Source: CADCVQ01 sp038260305
GTDB lineage: Bacteria; Actinomycetota; Thermoleophilia; Solirubrobacterales; Solirubrobacteraceae
Reading direction: 5' to 3'
Length of the DNA stretch: 64,000 nt
Assembly: GCA_038260305.1 (NCBI GenBank)
Contig: JBBSNY010000016.1
Coordinates: 27,354 to 91,353 of the forward strand
Part shown: in pieces, positions 25,850 through 34,348 of the stretch
How the letters are laid out: each line of letters opens with the position of its first letter
Position numbering within the stretch: the stretch's first letter is position 1
Notes under the pieces: generated by a model
Seen by the model: only the letters and a program-made list of their open reading frames with translations
Database searches by the model: none
What the model was told of the DNA's origin: nothing
Made by a program: the position numbers and the translations under genes

Positions 25850-26368
25850 TCAGTCGAGCTTCAGCTCGGACAGCTTCGCCCAGCGCGGGTCGGGCGCGCG
25901 CTCGTGCGCGTGGTCGGGCCCCGCGTGGTTGAGGTCGACGCCGCAGATCGCGCACAGCCCGGCGCAGTCGTCCCGGCACAACAGCTGCGACGGCAGTGCG
26001 AGCACGAGCGCGTCGCGCGCCCAGCCGTGCATGTCGAGGACGTCCTCGACGACGTAGGGGCTCGACAGCTCGTCGCCACCGCCCGGCTGATCGACCTCGC
26101 GCGAGTCGACCGCGACGCGTGGCTCGGCCGGCTCGAGACAGCGCATGCACGGCCCGCGCAGCGACGCCCCGAAGCGCAGCCGCAGCGCGTAGCCGCCGCG
26201 CGTCATCGCCGAGATGTCGAGCACGGAGGCCACGACGTCGGGCTCGATCTCGTACGTCTCGCCGCCGAAGCGCAGCGCGTCGAGGGCGACGTTGAGCTCG
26301 AGCCGGCGGCCCTCGCCGGAGTCCAGGCGCAGGCGCCCGAGGTCGAAGCTGTCGGTGCGGGCGGGCAT
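25850..26368 (-). CDS. YceD-family (DUF177) protein
   Basis: The 172-residue product has an N-terminal beta region (FDLGRLRLDSGEGRRLE), the CMRCLEPA pair and a second Cys cluster CRDDCAGLCAICG typical of YceD, followed by a charged tail (DPRWAKLSELKLD). YceD (23S rRNA accumulation protein) is normally co-transcribed with rpmF (L32). No rpmF is seen downstream here; the next gene on either side is unrelated. A TAGCCT box is 9 nt before the ATG. Confidence 0.85.
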   Translation of the reverse strand: MPARTDSFDLGRLRLDSGEGRRLELNVALDALRFGGETYEIEPDVVASVLDISAMTRGGYALRLRFGASLRGPCMRCLEPAEPRVAVDSREVDQPGGGDELSSPYVVEDVLDMHGWARDALVLALPSQLLCRDDCAGLCAICGVDLNHAGPDHAHERAPDPRWAKLSELKLD

Positions 26369-26394
26369 CTGTGACCCAGGCTAGAGGGTCGCGC

Positions 26395-28071
26395 TCACGG
26401 GCCCGCCGGCTCGGGTTCGACGCCCGCCGGCTCGGGCTCAAGACCGGCGAGCTCGCGCTTCAGCACCTTGCCGGTCTCGCCGCGCGGCAGCGCGTCGACG
26501 AACACCACCTCGCGCGGAACCTTGAAGGCCGCGAGCGTGCGCCGCACATGCTGCCTGACGTCGCTCTCGGCGAGTATCGGAGCGCCCGGCGAGCGCACGA
26601 CGAAGGCCTTCAGGCGGCGCTCGAAGCGCTCGTCGGCGACCGCGACGACGGCGACCTCATCGACGCCGTCCATGCACGTGACGACGTCCTCGACCTCGCG
26701 CGGGAAGACGTTCTCGCCGCCGGAGACGATCATCTCGTCGTCGCGGCCGTCGATGAACAGGCGCCCATCCTCGTCGAAGCGCCCGATGTCGCCGGACGCC
26801 AGCAGACCGTCGATCGACGGCTTCCCGCCGCCCCCGGTGTAGCCCTCGAAAGCCAGCTCGGAGCCGACGAAGATCCGCCCGCGCTCGCCGGCGGGCAGCT
26901 CGCAGTCGTCGTCGCCGTACACGCGCACGATCGTGCCGCGCGGGGGGCGCCCGGCCGTGCCCGGCGCGGCGCGCAGATCGGCGGGCGTGGCGACCGTCGC
27001 CCACGCCACCTCGGTCGATCCGTAGAGGTTGTAGAGAACGTCGCCGAACGCGTCCATCACGTCGGTGGCGAGCTCGCCGGGCAGCGCCGAGCCGCTCGCC
27101 GCGATGACGCGCAGCGCGCCGGTGTCGTCGCGGCCGAGGACCTTCGGCCCGAGTTCGAGGATCCGCTGGAGCATGACCGGCACGACGATCAGCGCCGTGC
27201 AGCCGTGCTCGTCGATCGCGCGCAGCGTCTGCTCGGCGTCGAAGCGGCGGCGCAGGACGAGCGTCGAGGACAGCCCGCCGGCGATGACGAGGTGCGCGAG
27301 CCCCCACGAGTGAAACAGCGGTGCCGCGATCATCGTGCGCTCGCGGGCGTGCAGCGGGATCATCGACAACAGGCCGGCCATCGGGTCCAGCGACGAGGGC
27401 TGGCGGCGCAGCGCGCCCTTCGGCGCGCCGGTCGTGCCGCTCGTCAGCAGCACGATGCGACCCGGCTGCGACGGCGGGTCGAGCGGCTCGCGGTCGTGGC
27501 TGTCGATGAGCTGCTCGATCGAGGTGGCGTCGATGTCGGCGCCGGCGTTCGCGTCCGCGTTCGCGCGCTCGGGCCGGGTGACGAAGCGCAGCCGCGCAGC
27601 TGCCGCCTCGTGGGCCGCCGTAGCGAACTCGGCGTCGTGGACGATCGCCAGCGCGCCCTCGCGCCGGCAGACCTCGACGACCTGTGGTGCGGCGAAGGCG
27701 GTGTTCAGCAGCAGCGCGTGCGCCCCGAGCTTCGAGCAGGCGACGAGCGCCTCGACGAAGCCGCTGTGGTTGCGGCACATGATCGCGACGACGTCGTTCT
27801 CGACGACGCCCGCCGCCCGCAGCCCGCGCGCGAGCGCGTTCGTGCGCCGGTGGACCTCGTCGAACGTCAGCGAGCCGTGGTCGTCGATGATCGCGATCGC
27901 ATCCGGGTGGGAGATCGCCGAGACGGTGTAGCCGGCGGCGATCGTCGCCCCCCACTGCCGCAGGGTCTGCAGCGAGCGCGCGACCCGGTTCGGGCGGTTG
28001 GGTGCGAACATGCCCGTCGCGATCAGCGTGCGCGCGGTGAAGGCCTTCGTTGCGAGCCGGTCACGGCGCAT
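26395..28071 (-). CDS. Long-chain acyl-CoA synthetase-like AMP-forming ligase
   Basis: The 558-residue product of the ANL superfamily has the ATP loop LLTSGTTGAPKGALR near residue 208, NLYGSTEVAWA, SGDIGRFDEDGRLFIDGRDDEMI and GENVFPREVED, and the C-terminal catalytic Lys in GETGKVLKREL. The N-terminal TVSAISHPDAIAIIDDHGSLT region is like mycobacterial FadD2/FadD12. It activates a carboxylic acid as acyl-AMP, then acyl-CoA. The tail repeats EPEPAG. The ATG lies 7 nt after a TAGATT box. Confidence 0.88.
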   Translation of the reverse strand: MRRDRLATKAFTARTLIATGMFAPNRPNRVARSLQTLRQWGATIAAGYTVSAISHPDAIAIIDDHGSLTFDEVHRRTNALARGLRAAGVVENDVVAIMCRNHSGFVEALVACSKLGAHALLLNTAFAAPQVVEVCRREGALAIVHDAEFATAAHEAAAARLRFVTRPERANADANAGADIDATSIEQLIDSHDREPLDPPSQPGRIVLLTSGTTGAPKGALRRQPSSLDPMAGLLSMIPLHARERTMIAAPLFHSWGLAHLVIAGGLSSTLVLRRRFDAEQTLRAIDEHGCTALIVVPVMLQRILELGPKVLGRDDTGALRVIAASGSALPGELATDVMDAFGDVLYNLYGSTEVAWATVATPADLRAAPGTAGRPPRGTIVRVYGDDDCELPAGERGRIFVGSELAFEGYTGGGGKPSIDGLLASGDIGRFDEDGRLFIDGRDDEMIVSGGENVFPREVEDVVTCMDGVDEVAVVAVADERFERRLKAFVVRSPGAPILAESDVRQHVRRTLAAFKVPREVVFVDALPRGETGKVLKRELAGLEPEPAGVEPEPAGP

Positions 28072-28078
28072 GGCCTCG

Positions 28079-28084
28079 AATCTA
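28079..28084 (-). promoter_or_regulatory. -10 box TAGATT for the acyl-CoA synthetase gene
   Basis: Read on the minus strand TAGATT is followed by 7 nt and the ATG at 28071. No Shine-Dalgarno sequence; leaderless. Confidence 0.55.
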
Positions 28085-28126
28085 TTACGGCGCGACGTGC
28101 GGTCGGGCGGGCGGGGCGTGGCCGTG

Positions 28127-29056
28127 TCAGGGCAGGTGCAGGTCGCCGGGCACGGCGCCGCGCTCGATCAGGCCGTGGATGTCGGCCGCGCGGCGCGGAT
28201 TGAGGTACACGTGGCGCTGGCCGACGCTGGGCTTCTCGCTCAGCAGGCCGGCCTCGAGCAGCGCCTCGCCGACCTCGTCGGCGAGCGCGCGGTCGTTGCC
28301 GGCGAATCCGCGCGCGAGATGGCGGTAGTCGGTGTGGTAGCCGCCCCACTTGCCCATCCCGTTCAGGCGCTGGAGGATCCGGCGGGCGATCCGCCGCGCC
28401 GGCTGGGGATCGTCGTGCGGGCGCGCGGCGCCGGCGTCGTGCAGCTCCAGGGCGGCGAGCACGGCGTCCTCGTGCTCGGCGACAGACGCCGCTTCGGCGG
28501 GGCGGCCGCCGAAGCGCGCGATCGCCTCCGCGCTGCGCAATGGCTGGGCGATCGGCGCCCGCCAGTCCGTGGCTTCGACCACCTCCGCCGGCAGCGCGAG
28601 CGCGCGCGCCCGCAGCCGCGCGACGCCGGCGACCTGCTCCTCGAAGGCGATCACCGCGAGCTCGGCGTCCTCCTCACAGCCCGTCGGCAGGCGAAGCGCC
28701 AGATGGCCCTCGCGCTCGCCGCAGCGCAGCAGCAGGTCCGCGGGCCCGGCCGGCGCCGGCGGCTGCGCGATCTCGACGAGCGCCCCGACGGACGCGGCGA
28801 CGAGCAGCCACGAGCGCTCGCTCACGGCGTCGGCGTCGGCGCGCAGCGCGGCCGAGACGGGCACGACCGCGAGCAGCGCCTCGGGCGCAGCGGCGAAGGC
28901 GACAAGGACCGGCTGCTCGCGCCCGGAGCGCGCGAGCGCGAGCTCGCGCTCGGAGCGTGCGAGATCCTCGCGCAGCAGCGCGCGCAGCTGGGCGAAGCGC
29001 TCCCGCGGCGCGGCGGTGCCGCCGGCCTCCTCGAGCGCGCTCGCAAGGGGATACAT
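28127..29056 (-). CDS. Protein of unknown function with possible C-terminal winged-helix
   Basis: The 309-residue product has a helical N-terminus (ERFAQLRALLREDLARSEREL), a middle region of alternating beta and helix (LLLRCGEREGHLALRLP), and a C-terminal part RRILQRLNGMGKWGGYHTDYRHLARGF...ALLEAGLLSEKP.VGQRHVYL that reads like a winged helix with a beta wing. I do not recognise a family. The ATG at 29056 was preferred to an upstream extension because the added 28 residues are low-complexity and Arg-rich. It is divergent from the phosphatase gene. Confidence 0.6.
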   Translation of the reverse strand: MYPLASALEEAGGTAAPRERFAQLRALLREDLARSERELALARSGREQPVLVAFAAAPEALLAVVPVSAALRADADAVSERSWLLVAASVGALVEIAQPPAPAGPADLLLRCGEREGHLALRLPTGCEEDAELAVIAFEEQVAGVARLRARALALPAEVVEATDWRAPIAQPLRSAEAIARFGGRPAEAASVAEHEDAVLAALELHDAGAARPHDDPQPARRIARRILQRLNGMGKWGGYHTDYRHLARGFAGNDRALADEVGEALLEAGLLSEKPSVGQRHVYLNPRRAADIHGLIERGAVPGDLHLP

Positions 29057-29144
29057 GGCACTGAGCCTAGAGCGGGGACGTGCCCGTCCGGGCCGGTCGA
29101 GGTGCGACGCGACGCTTGTCGCACGCGCGAGGGCGCGCACCGCG

Positions 29145-29150
29145 TAGGGT
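29145..29150 (+). promoter_or_regulatory. -10 box TAGGGT for the phosphatase gene
   Basis: TAGGGT followed by 7 nt and GTG at 29158. It fixes that GTG as the start rather than the in-frame extension from 29080. Confidence 0.5.
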
Positions 29151-29157
29151 GCCCACG

Positions 29158-29643
29158 GTGTCCGGATGGTTCGAGCATTTCGGCTTCGCCGACGTCGGTG
29201 ACGACCTCGTCATGGGCGCGTACCCGCAGGACGCCGACGATGTCGCGCAGCTCGTCGAGGCCGGGGTCAGCCGGGTCTTCAACCTCGTCCAGGATGTCGA
29301 GTACGACCCGGGCGCACGCGAGCTCTGCGTCGTCGCGCTGCACGAGGCGGGCATCGAGGAGAGCCGGCTCGAGCTCGTCGACTTCGGCAGCCTGAAGCCC
29401 GGCCAGATCGAGCTTGCCGCGCAGACCGTCATCGCCTGGCTGGACGAGGGCGAGCGCGTCTACGTGCACTGCCGCGCGGGCTGGCAGCGCTCGGCGACGG
29501 TCGTCGCCGCGGTGCTGACGCTGCGCGAGAAGCTCGCGCCGTGGAAGGCCCTCGAGACGATGCGCGATCGCAAGCCGACCGCGAATCCGCTGTCGCATCA
29601 GCGCGAGGACCTGTTCGACTGGTGGGACCTGCGCGAGACGTAG
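29158..29643 (+). CDS. Dual-specificity/tyrosine phosphatase-like protein
   Basis: The 161-residue product has the cysteine phosphatase P-loop VHCRAGWQRSATVVAAV near residue 103 (HCxxGxxRS, with catalytic Cys and Arg) and an upstream LVDFGSLKPGQ loop that may hold the general acid. The N-terminus GWFEHFGFADVGDDLVMGAYPQD resembles small cyclin-like dual-specificity phosphatases. The substrate, phosphoprotein or phosphoinositide-like, cannot be told. It could oppose the Ser/Thr kinase of this genome, but nothing links them directly. Confidence 0.8.
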   Translation: MSGWFEHFGFADVGDDLVMGAYPQDADDVAQLVEAGVSRVFNLVQDVEYDPGARELCVVALHEAGIEESRLELVDFGSLKPGQIELAAQTVIAWLDEGERVYVHCRAGWQRSATVVAAVLTLREKLAPWKALETMRDRKPTANPLSHQREDLFDWWDLRET

Positions 29644-29687
29644 CAGCGGTTTTCCGTCGGGGGCGGGGGTTACGGTAGAGCGTCGCC

Positions 29688-30965
29688 ATGGAAGCTGCCA
29701 TTCGTCTCCCGATCACGCAGGTCTACGTCCACAAGGGGCGGCTGACGATCGATCAGCTCGTCGTCGACGACGAGACGACCGTGCGGCTGGCCTCCGAGCG
29801 CGACGATCCCGTGCGCTTCGTGACCGAGGCGATCGAGATCGGTGCGCGCGTGCTCGACCGCGAGCTGACGGGGGCGAACGCGGAGTTCGTGCGAGCCGAG
29901 TTCGAGAAGACGGCCCGCGAGCTCGACGCGTCGTTCGTCGAGCGCGCGCGGCGCGTCGCCGAGCGCCTCGACGCCAAGGTCGACGAGGTCTTCGGGCCCG
30001 AGAACGGGCACGTCACGAAGGTGCTCGCGCGCCACTTCGGCGACGAGTCGTCGGTCGCCGTCCAGCACCGGATGCGGACCGTCCTCGACGAGGTTGCGCT
30101 CGGGATGCGCGAGGATCTGCGCAAGCAGTTCTCGTCCGACAACGCGTCCAATCCGCTGGCCGGCTTCCAGAACGCGCACCTCGCGGCGACGAAGCAGATC
30201 GCCGGGGTGCAGGCCGATACGTTGCGCGCGATGTCCGAGAAGCTCGAACGGATGACGCTCGAGATCTCGCAGCTGCGTTCCGAGAAGCAGAAGCTTGCGG
30301 AGATCGCCGCGGTTGCGGAGAAGGGCACGGCGAAGGGTCGCTCCTACGAGGAGGCGGTCGTCGTCGCGATCGACGCGATCGCCTCGGCTCAGGGCGATGA
30401 CTGCGATGCGGTCGGCGACGTGCGCGGCGAGGGCGGGCGCAAGGGCGACGTCGTCGTCGCGATCGACGCGTGCGCCGGCCCGGCGCGCGGGCGGATCGTC
30501 TTCGAGGCGAAGAACTCGCAGCTGTCGCGCAACCGCGCGCTCGCCGAGCTCGACGAGGCGCTCGAGACGCGAGGCGCGGACTTCGCGATCTTCGTCGTGC
30601 CGTCGGAGGACAAGCTGCCCGCCCGCACGCGTCCGCTGCGGGAGTTCAACGGCGACAAGATGTTCGTCGTCTACGACGCCGAGGAGGACTCGCGGCTCGC
30701 GCTCGAGGTCGCCTACGCGCTCGCCCGGGCGCGGGTGCTCATGAACCGCGGCGGCGTCGAGGCCGTGGATCCGGCGGCGGTACGGGTCGAGGTCGAGCGC
30801 GCGCTCGGCGCGATGGAGGACGTGCGGCGGATCAAGACCCAGCTCACGAACGCCAGCAGCGGGATCGAGGCGGCGCGCGAGATCGTCGACTCGATGGCGC
30901 TCACGGTGCGCGGCCACCTGACGGACATCGAGCAGCTCCTGCGGGCCGCCGGCGCGCCCGCCTGA
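29688..30965 (+). CDS. Coiled-coil protein with PD-(D/E)XK nuclease-like core
   Basis: A 425-residue protein. Residues about 1-30 form a beta start (VYVHKGRLTIDQLVVDDET), about 60-215 are helical coiled coil, and about 220-300 look like a restriction-endonuclease fold: helix YEEAVVVAIDAIAS, then RKGDVVVAIDA and GRIVFEAKNSQLSRNRAL, giving the D...ExK triad. A second helical region closes the protein. The arrangement resembles DUF2130-type proteins, but I cannot assign a family. It may act on DNA or be a catalytically idle scaffold. Preceded by TACGGT 11 nt before the ATG. Confidence 0.65.
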   Translation: MEAAIRLPITQVYVHKGRLTIDQLVVDDETTVRLASERDDPVRFVTEAIEIGARVLDRELTGANAEFVRAEFEKTARELDASFVERARRVAERLDAKVDEVFGPENGHVTKVLARHFGDESSVAVQHRMRTVLDEVALGMREDLRKQFSSDNASNPLAGFQNAHLAATKQIAGVQADTLRAMSEKLERMTLEISQLRSEKQKLAEIAAVAEKGTAKGRSYEEAVVVAIDAIASAQGDDCDAVGDVRGEGGRKGDVVVAIDACAGPARGRIVFEAKNSQLSRNRALAELDEALETRGADFAIFVVPSEDKLPARTRPLREFNGDKMFVVYDAEEDSRLALEVAYALARARVLMNRGGVEAVDPAAVRVEVERALGAMEDVRRIKTQLTNASSGIEAAREIVDSMALTVRGHLTDIEQLLRAAGAPA

Positions 30966-30974
30966 GCCGGCCTC

Positions 30975-31032
30975 GCGTCGCGCCGGCGCGACAGCCGGCG
31001 CCGTCCTTGCGTCGCGCCGGCGCGGCAGCCGG
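30975..31032. repeat. GC-rich imperfect tandem repeat with palindromic core
   Basis: GCGTCGCGCCGGCGCG starts at 30975 and again at 31009, a 34-nt period, each copy followed by (A/G)CAGCCGG. The first holds the perfect 16-bp palindrome GTCGCGCCGGCGCGAC (30977-30992). It lies between a stop and the next promoter, so termination is plausible. Confidence 0.55.
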
Positions 31033-31117
31033 AGCCCGGCCTCGCAGCGCACGCCGGCGGCCGCAAGAGCCCGGTGTCGCGGGGCGCACCCGGGGCCATC
31101 CGGTTGAGCCTCGCCGG

Positions 31118-31123
31118 TAGCCT
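31118..31123 (+). promoter_or_regulatory. -10 box TAGCCT for the HAD gene
   Basis: TAGCCT is followed by 7 nt and GTG at 31131. It supports that start over the longer frame from 31074. Confidence 0.5.
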
Positions 31124-31130
31124 CATCGCG

Positions 31131-31766
31131 GTGACGCGATCGGTGATCTTCGACTGCGACGGCGTGCTCGTCGACACCGAGCTGATCTCGAACACCGTTC
31201 TCGCCGCGCTGCTGACCGAAGCCGGCATTCCGACGACGTACGAGGACTGCATGCGCGACTTCCGCGGCCGCTCGCTGGAGTCGGTGTTCGCGATCGTGAG
31301 CGCCCGTGAGGGCCCACCACCCCCGGCCGACCTCCCGCAGCGCTACTACGCCGAGGTCGAGGCGGTCTTCGCGCGCGAGCTCGAGCCGGTGCCGGGCGTC
31401 ATCGCGGCACTCGATCGGATCGCGCTACCGACGTGCGTCGCCTCGAGCGGGCCGCACCACAAGATGGCCGTGACGCTGCGCACGACGGGCTTGTGGGAGC
31501 GCTTCGAGGGCCGGATCTTCAGCGCCAGCGAGGTCGCGGCGGGCAAGCCCGCGCCCGACCTCTTCCTGCACGCGGCCGCGCGGATGGGCTTCGACCCGGC
31601 CACGACGGCGGTCGTCGAGGACAGCCTCCCGGGCGTCGAGGCCGCGGTCGCCGCGGGCATGCGCGCGCTCGCGTTTGCCCGCCACAGCGATCCCTCGGAG
31701 CTCGCCGCCGCCGGCGGCGAGCCGTTTCTCGACATGTCCGAGCTGCCCGGTCTGCTGCAGGGATGA
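31131..31766 (+). CDS. HAD-family phosphatase (beta-phosphoglucomutase-like subgroup)
   Basis: The 211-residue product has motif I VIFDCDGVLVDTE (nucleophile Asp and acid/base Asp), a helical cap, motif II CVASSGPHHK, motif III Lys in AAGKPAPDLFLHAA and motif IV AVVEDSLPGVEAA. It is a soluble small-molecule phosphatase or phosphomutase; the substrate is unknown. Its stop overlaps the acylphosphatase start by 4 nt, so both come from one mRNA. Confidence 0.88.
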   Translation: MTRSVIFDCDGVLVDTELISNTVLAALLTEAGIPTTYEDCMRDFRGRSLESVFAIVSAREGPPPPADLPQRYYAEVEAVFARELEPVPGVIAALDRIALPTCVASSGPHHKMAVTLRTTGLWERFEGRIFSASEVAAGKPAPDLFLHAAARMGFDPATTAVVEDSLPGVEAAVAAGMRALAFARHSDPSELAAAGGEPFLDMSELPGLLQG

Positions 31767-32038
31767 GCGGTGCCGTCGCCCGGGTCGTCGTCGTGTCCGG
31801 AGACGTCCAGGGCGTCTTCTTTCGCGACAGCATGCACCGCGAGGCCGTGACGCACGGCGTCGTCGGCTGGGTGCGCAACCGCGCCGACGGCACGCTACAA
31901 GCGCACCTCGAGGGCGACCCGGACGCGGTCGCGGCGGTCGTGCTGTGGGCGCGCGAGGGCCCGCGTCACGCGATCGTCGAGGACCTCGTCGTGACGGCTG
32001 TCGAGCCGGCCGGCTTCGACGCCTTCGCCGTGCGCTGA
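31763..32038 (+). CDS. Acylphosphatase
   Basis: The 91-residue product has RVVVVSGDVQGVFFRDSMHREA with the catalytic Arg (VQGVFFR) and GVVGWVRNRADGTLQAHLEGD with the catalytic Asn. It hydrolyses the carboxyl-phosphate bond of acyl phosphates in the cytoplasm. ATGA overlap with the HAD gene. Normal length and all key residues present. Confidence 0.93.
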   Translation: MSGAVARVVVVSGDVQGVFFRDSMHREAVTHGVVGWVRNRADGTLQAHLEGDPDAVAAVVLWAREGPRHAIVEDLVVTAVEPAGFDAFAVR

Positions 32039-32309
32039 CGTGAGTCGTGGGGCTACGGCGCCACGCGGCCGTGCTGACGCGCGGCGATCCGCGCGACGAT
32101 GTCCAATGTTCCCCTCAAATGGGGTATAGGCGCCACGACGAGAACGTTCGCCCCCCCGGCCGCCTCGAAGTTCAGCGGTCATTCGGATCTTCCCCGCATA
32201 GCGGGGGATCGGCGACAGCACCGCTCGCGCGGACCGAGCACGCCGGGCCCTGAGGCCGTGTCGATTGCGGACGGAGGGTGGCCGCGACCGCCGCTATCGT
32301 GGCTCGACC
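32039..32309. other. 271-nt gap before uvrB with two hairpins
   Basis: CCCC-TCAAAT-GGGG at 32111-32124 and CCCCGC-ATA-GCGGGG at 32192-32206, the latter bracketed by GATC at 32186 and 32207. A TATCGT box at 32295-32300 lies 9 nt before the uvrB ATG. GAACGTTC at 32142 lacks the 4-nt spacer of a LexA box. No convincing gene. Confidence 0.5.
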
Positions 32310-34331
32310 ATGCCGCCGTTCAAGCTCGACGACATCTTCACGCCCGCCGCCGACCAGCCGCAGGCGATCAGGGAGATCTCGCAGGCCGTTCGCGACGGCG
32401 ATCGCTTCACGACGCTGCTCGGCGCGACCGGCACCGGCAAGACGATGACGATGGCCGGCGTCATCCAGGAGCTGCAGCGCCCGACGCTCGTGCTCGCGCA
32501 CAACAAGACGCTCGCCGCGCAGCTCTGCAACGAGTTCCGCACGTTCTTTCCGGACAACGCGGTCGAGTACTTCGTCAGCTACTACGACTATTACCAGCCC
32601 GAGGCGTACGTCCCGTCGCGTGACCTCTACATCGAGAAGGACTCCGCGATCAACGAGGAGGTCGACCGGCTGCGCCACGCCGCGACCGCCGCCCTCTTCG
32701 CCCGACGCGACGTGATCATCGTCGCGAGCGTCAGCGCGATCTTCGGACTCGGCTCGCCCGAGACCTACGAGATGAACATGCAGGTCCTGCGCAAGGGCGA
32801 CGTCATCGACCGCGACGCGCTGCTGCGAAAGCTCGTCAGCATCCAGTACACCCGTAACGACACGGCGCTCGGGCGCGGCAGCTTCCGGGTGCGCGGTGAG
32901 ACGCTCGAGGTCTTTCCCGCCTACGAGGAGACGGCCTTTCGCGCGACGCTGTTCGGCGACGAGGTCGAGCGCCTGCAGCACTTCGACCCACTCACGGGCG
33001 AGCTCATCGCCGACGACCTCGAGCACGTCGCCGTCTGGCCCGCGACGCACTACAACGTCAAGGACGGCTCGATCGAGGCCGCCGTCACCGAGATCGCGCG
33101 CGAGCTCAACGCGCGCACCGCGGAGCTCGAGGCCGAGGGCAAGCTGCTCGAGTCCCACCGCCTGCGCCAGCGCACGCAGTACGACATGGAGATGCTGCGC
33201 GAGATGGGCTTCTGCAACGGCATCGAGAACTACTCGCGGATCCTCGACGGCCGCCAGCCGGGCGCGCGCCCGTACTGCCTGATCGACTACTTCCCGGACG
33301 ACTTCGTCGCGTTCCTCGACGAGTCCCACCAGACCGTGCCGCAGATCGGCGGCATGTACGAGGGCGACCGCAGCCGCAAGCAGACGCTCGTCGACTACGG
33401 CTTTCGTCTCCCGAGCGCGCTCGACAACCGCCCGCAGAAGTTCGACGAGTTCCTCACGATCACGCCGACGCTCGTGTTCGTGAGCGCGACGCCCGGCAAG
33501 TACGAGAAGGCCCACTCGGGCCAGGTCGTCGAGCAGATCGTGCGCCCGACTGGGATCGTCGACCCGATGGTCGAGGTGCGCGAGACGCGCAACCAGATCG
33601 ACAACCTCATGAACGAGATCCGCGTCGTCGTCGACCGCGGCGAGCGCACGCTCGTCACGACGCTGACGAAGAAGATGAGCGAGGACCTCACCGACTACCT
33701 GCTCGAGATGGGCTTCAAGGTGCGATACCTCCATAGCGAGATCGACACGTTGGAGCGCATCCAGATCATCCGCGACCTGCGGCTCGGCGAATACGACGTG
33801 CTCGTCGGGGTGAACCTCCTTCGCGAGGGGCTCGACCTACCGGAGGTGTCGCTCGTGGCGATCCTCGACGCCGACAAGGAGGGCTTCCTGCGCGGGGAGA
33901 CCTCGCTGATCCAGACGATCGGCCGCGCCGCGCGCAACATCGAGGGCAAGGTCCTGATGTACGCCGACAAGGAGACCGACGCGATGCGCGCCGCGCTCGG
34001 CGAGACCGACCGCCGCCGCGCGATCCAGCTCGCCTACAACGAGGAGCACGGCATCACGGCCGCGACGATCGTCAAGGGCATCTCCGACATCGCGGAGTTC
34101 CTGCAGTCGGAGTCCAAGCTGCCCGGCAAGGGCAAGCGCAAGCGCAAGCGGGCCGCGACCGAGGCGATGTCGCTGTCCGAGCTCGAGCAGGCGCTCGTCG
34201 AGCTCGAGGAGGAGATGCTCGCCGCGGCCGAGGAGCTGCGCTTCGAGTACGCGGCGCGCGTGCGCGACGAGATCCGCGACCTGCGCCGCGAGCTGAACAT
34301 GGCCCAGGCCAACGAGGCTCCGGCGGCCTGA
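32310..34331 (+). CDS. uvrB: Excinuclease ABC subunit B
   Basis: The damage-verification helicase of nucleotide excision repair; it receives lesions from UvrA and recruits UvrC. The 673 residues show Walker A GATGTGKTMT near residue 38, the beta-hairpin YYDYYQPEAYVPSRDLYIEKD, DESHQTVPQIGGMYEGD, LTKKMSEDLTDYL, VGVNLLREGLDLPEVSLV, QTIGRAARN and a C-terminal UVR motif (LEEEMLAAAEELRFEYAARVRDEI). The Lys-rich linker GKGKRKRKRA precedes UVR. The ATG at 32310 is set by the -10 box. mutY follows after 17 nt. Confidence 0.96.
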   Translation: MPPFKLDDIFTPAADQPQAIREISQAVRDGDRFTTLLGATGTGKTMTMAGVIQELQRPTLVLAHNKTLAAQLCNEFRTFFPDNAVEYFVSYYDYYQPEAYVPSRDLYIEKDSAINEEVDRLRHAATAALFARRDVIIVASVSAIFGLGSPETYEMNMQVLRKGDVIDRDALLRKLVSIQYTRNDTALGRGSFRVRGETLEVFPAYEETAFRATLFGDEVERLQHFDPLTGELIADDLEHVAVWPATHYNVKDGSIEAAVTEIARELNARTAELEAEGKLLESHRLRQRTQYDMEMLREMGFCNGIENYSRILDGRQPGARPYCLIDYFPDDFVAFLDESHQTVPQIGGMYEGDRSRKQTLVDYGFRLPSALDNRPQKFDEFLTITPTLVFVSATPGKYEKAHSGQVVEQIVRPTGIVDPMVEVRETRNQIDNLMNEIRVVVDRGERTLVTTLTKKMSEDLTDYLLEMGFKVRYLHSEIDTLERIQIIRDLRLGEYDVLVGVNLLREGLDLPEVSLVAILDADKEGFLRGETSLIQTIGRAARNIEGKVLMYADKETDAMRAALGETDRRRAIQLAYNEEHGITAATIVKGISDIAEFLQSESKLPGKGKRKRKRAATEAMSLSELEQALVELEEEMLAAAEELRFEYAARVRDEIRDLRRELNMAQANEAPAA

Positions 34332-34348
34332 CGCGTGCCGGCACGCCG

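Noticed and set aside
32142..32149. LexA box upstream of uvrB
   Set aside because: GAACGTTC lacks the 4-nt spacer between half sites.
32047..32253. A 68-residue frame in the gap before uvrB
   Set aside because: It crosses both hairpins, has no family resemblance and no ribosome site or -10 box.
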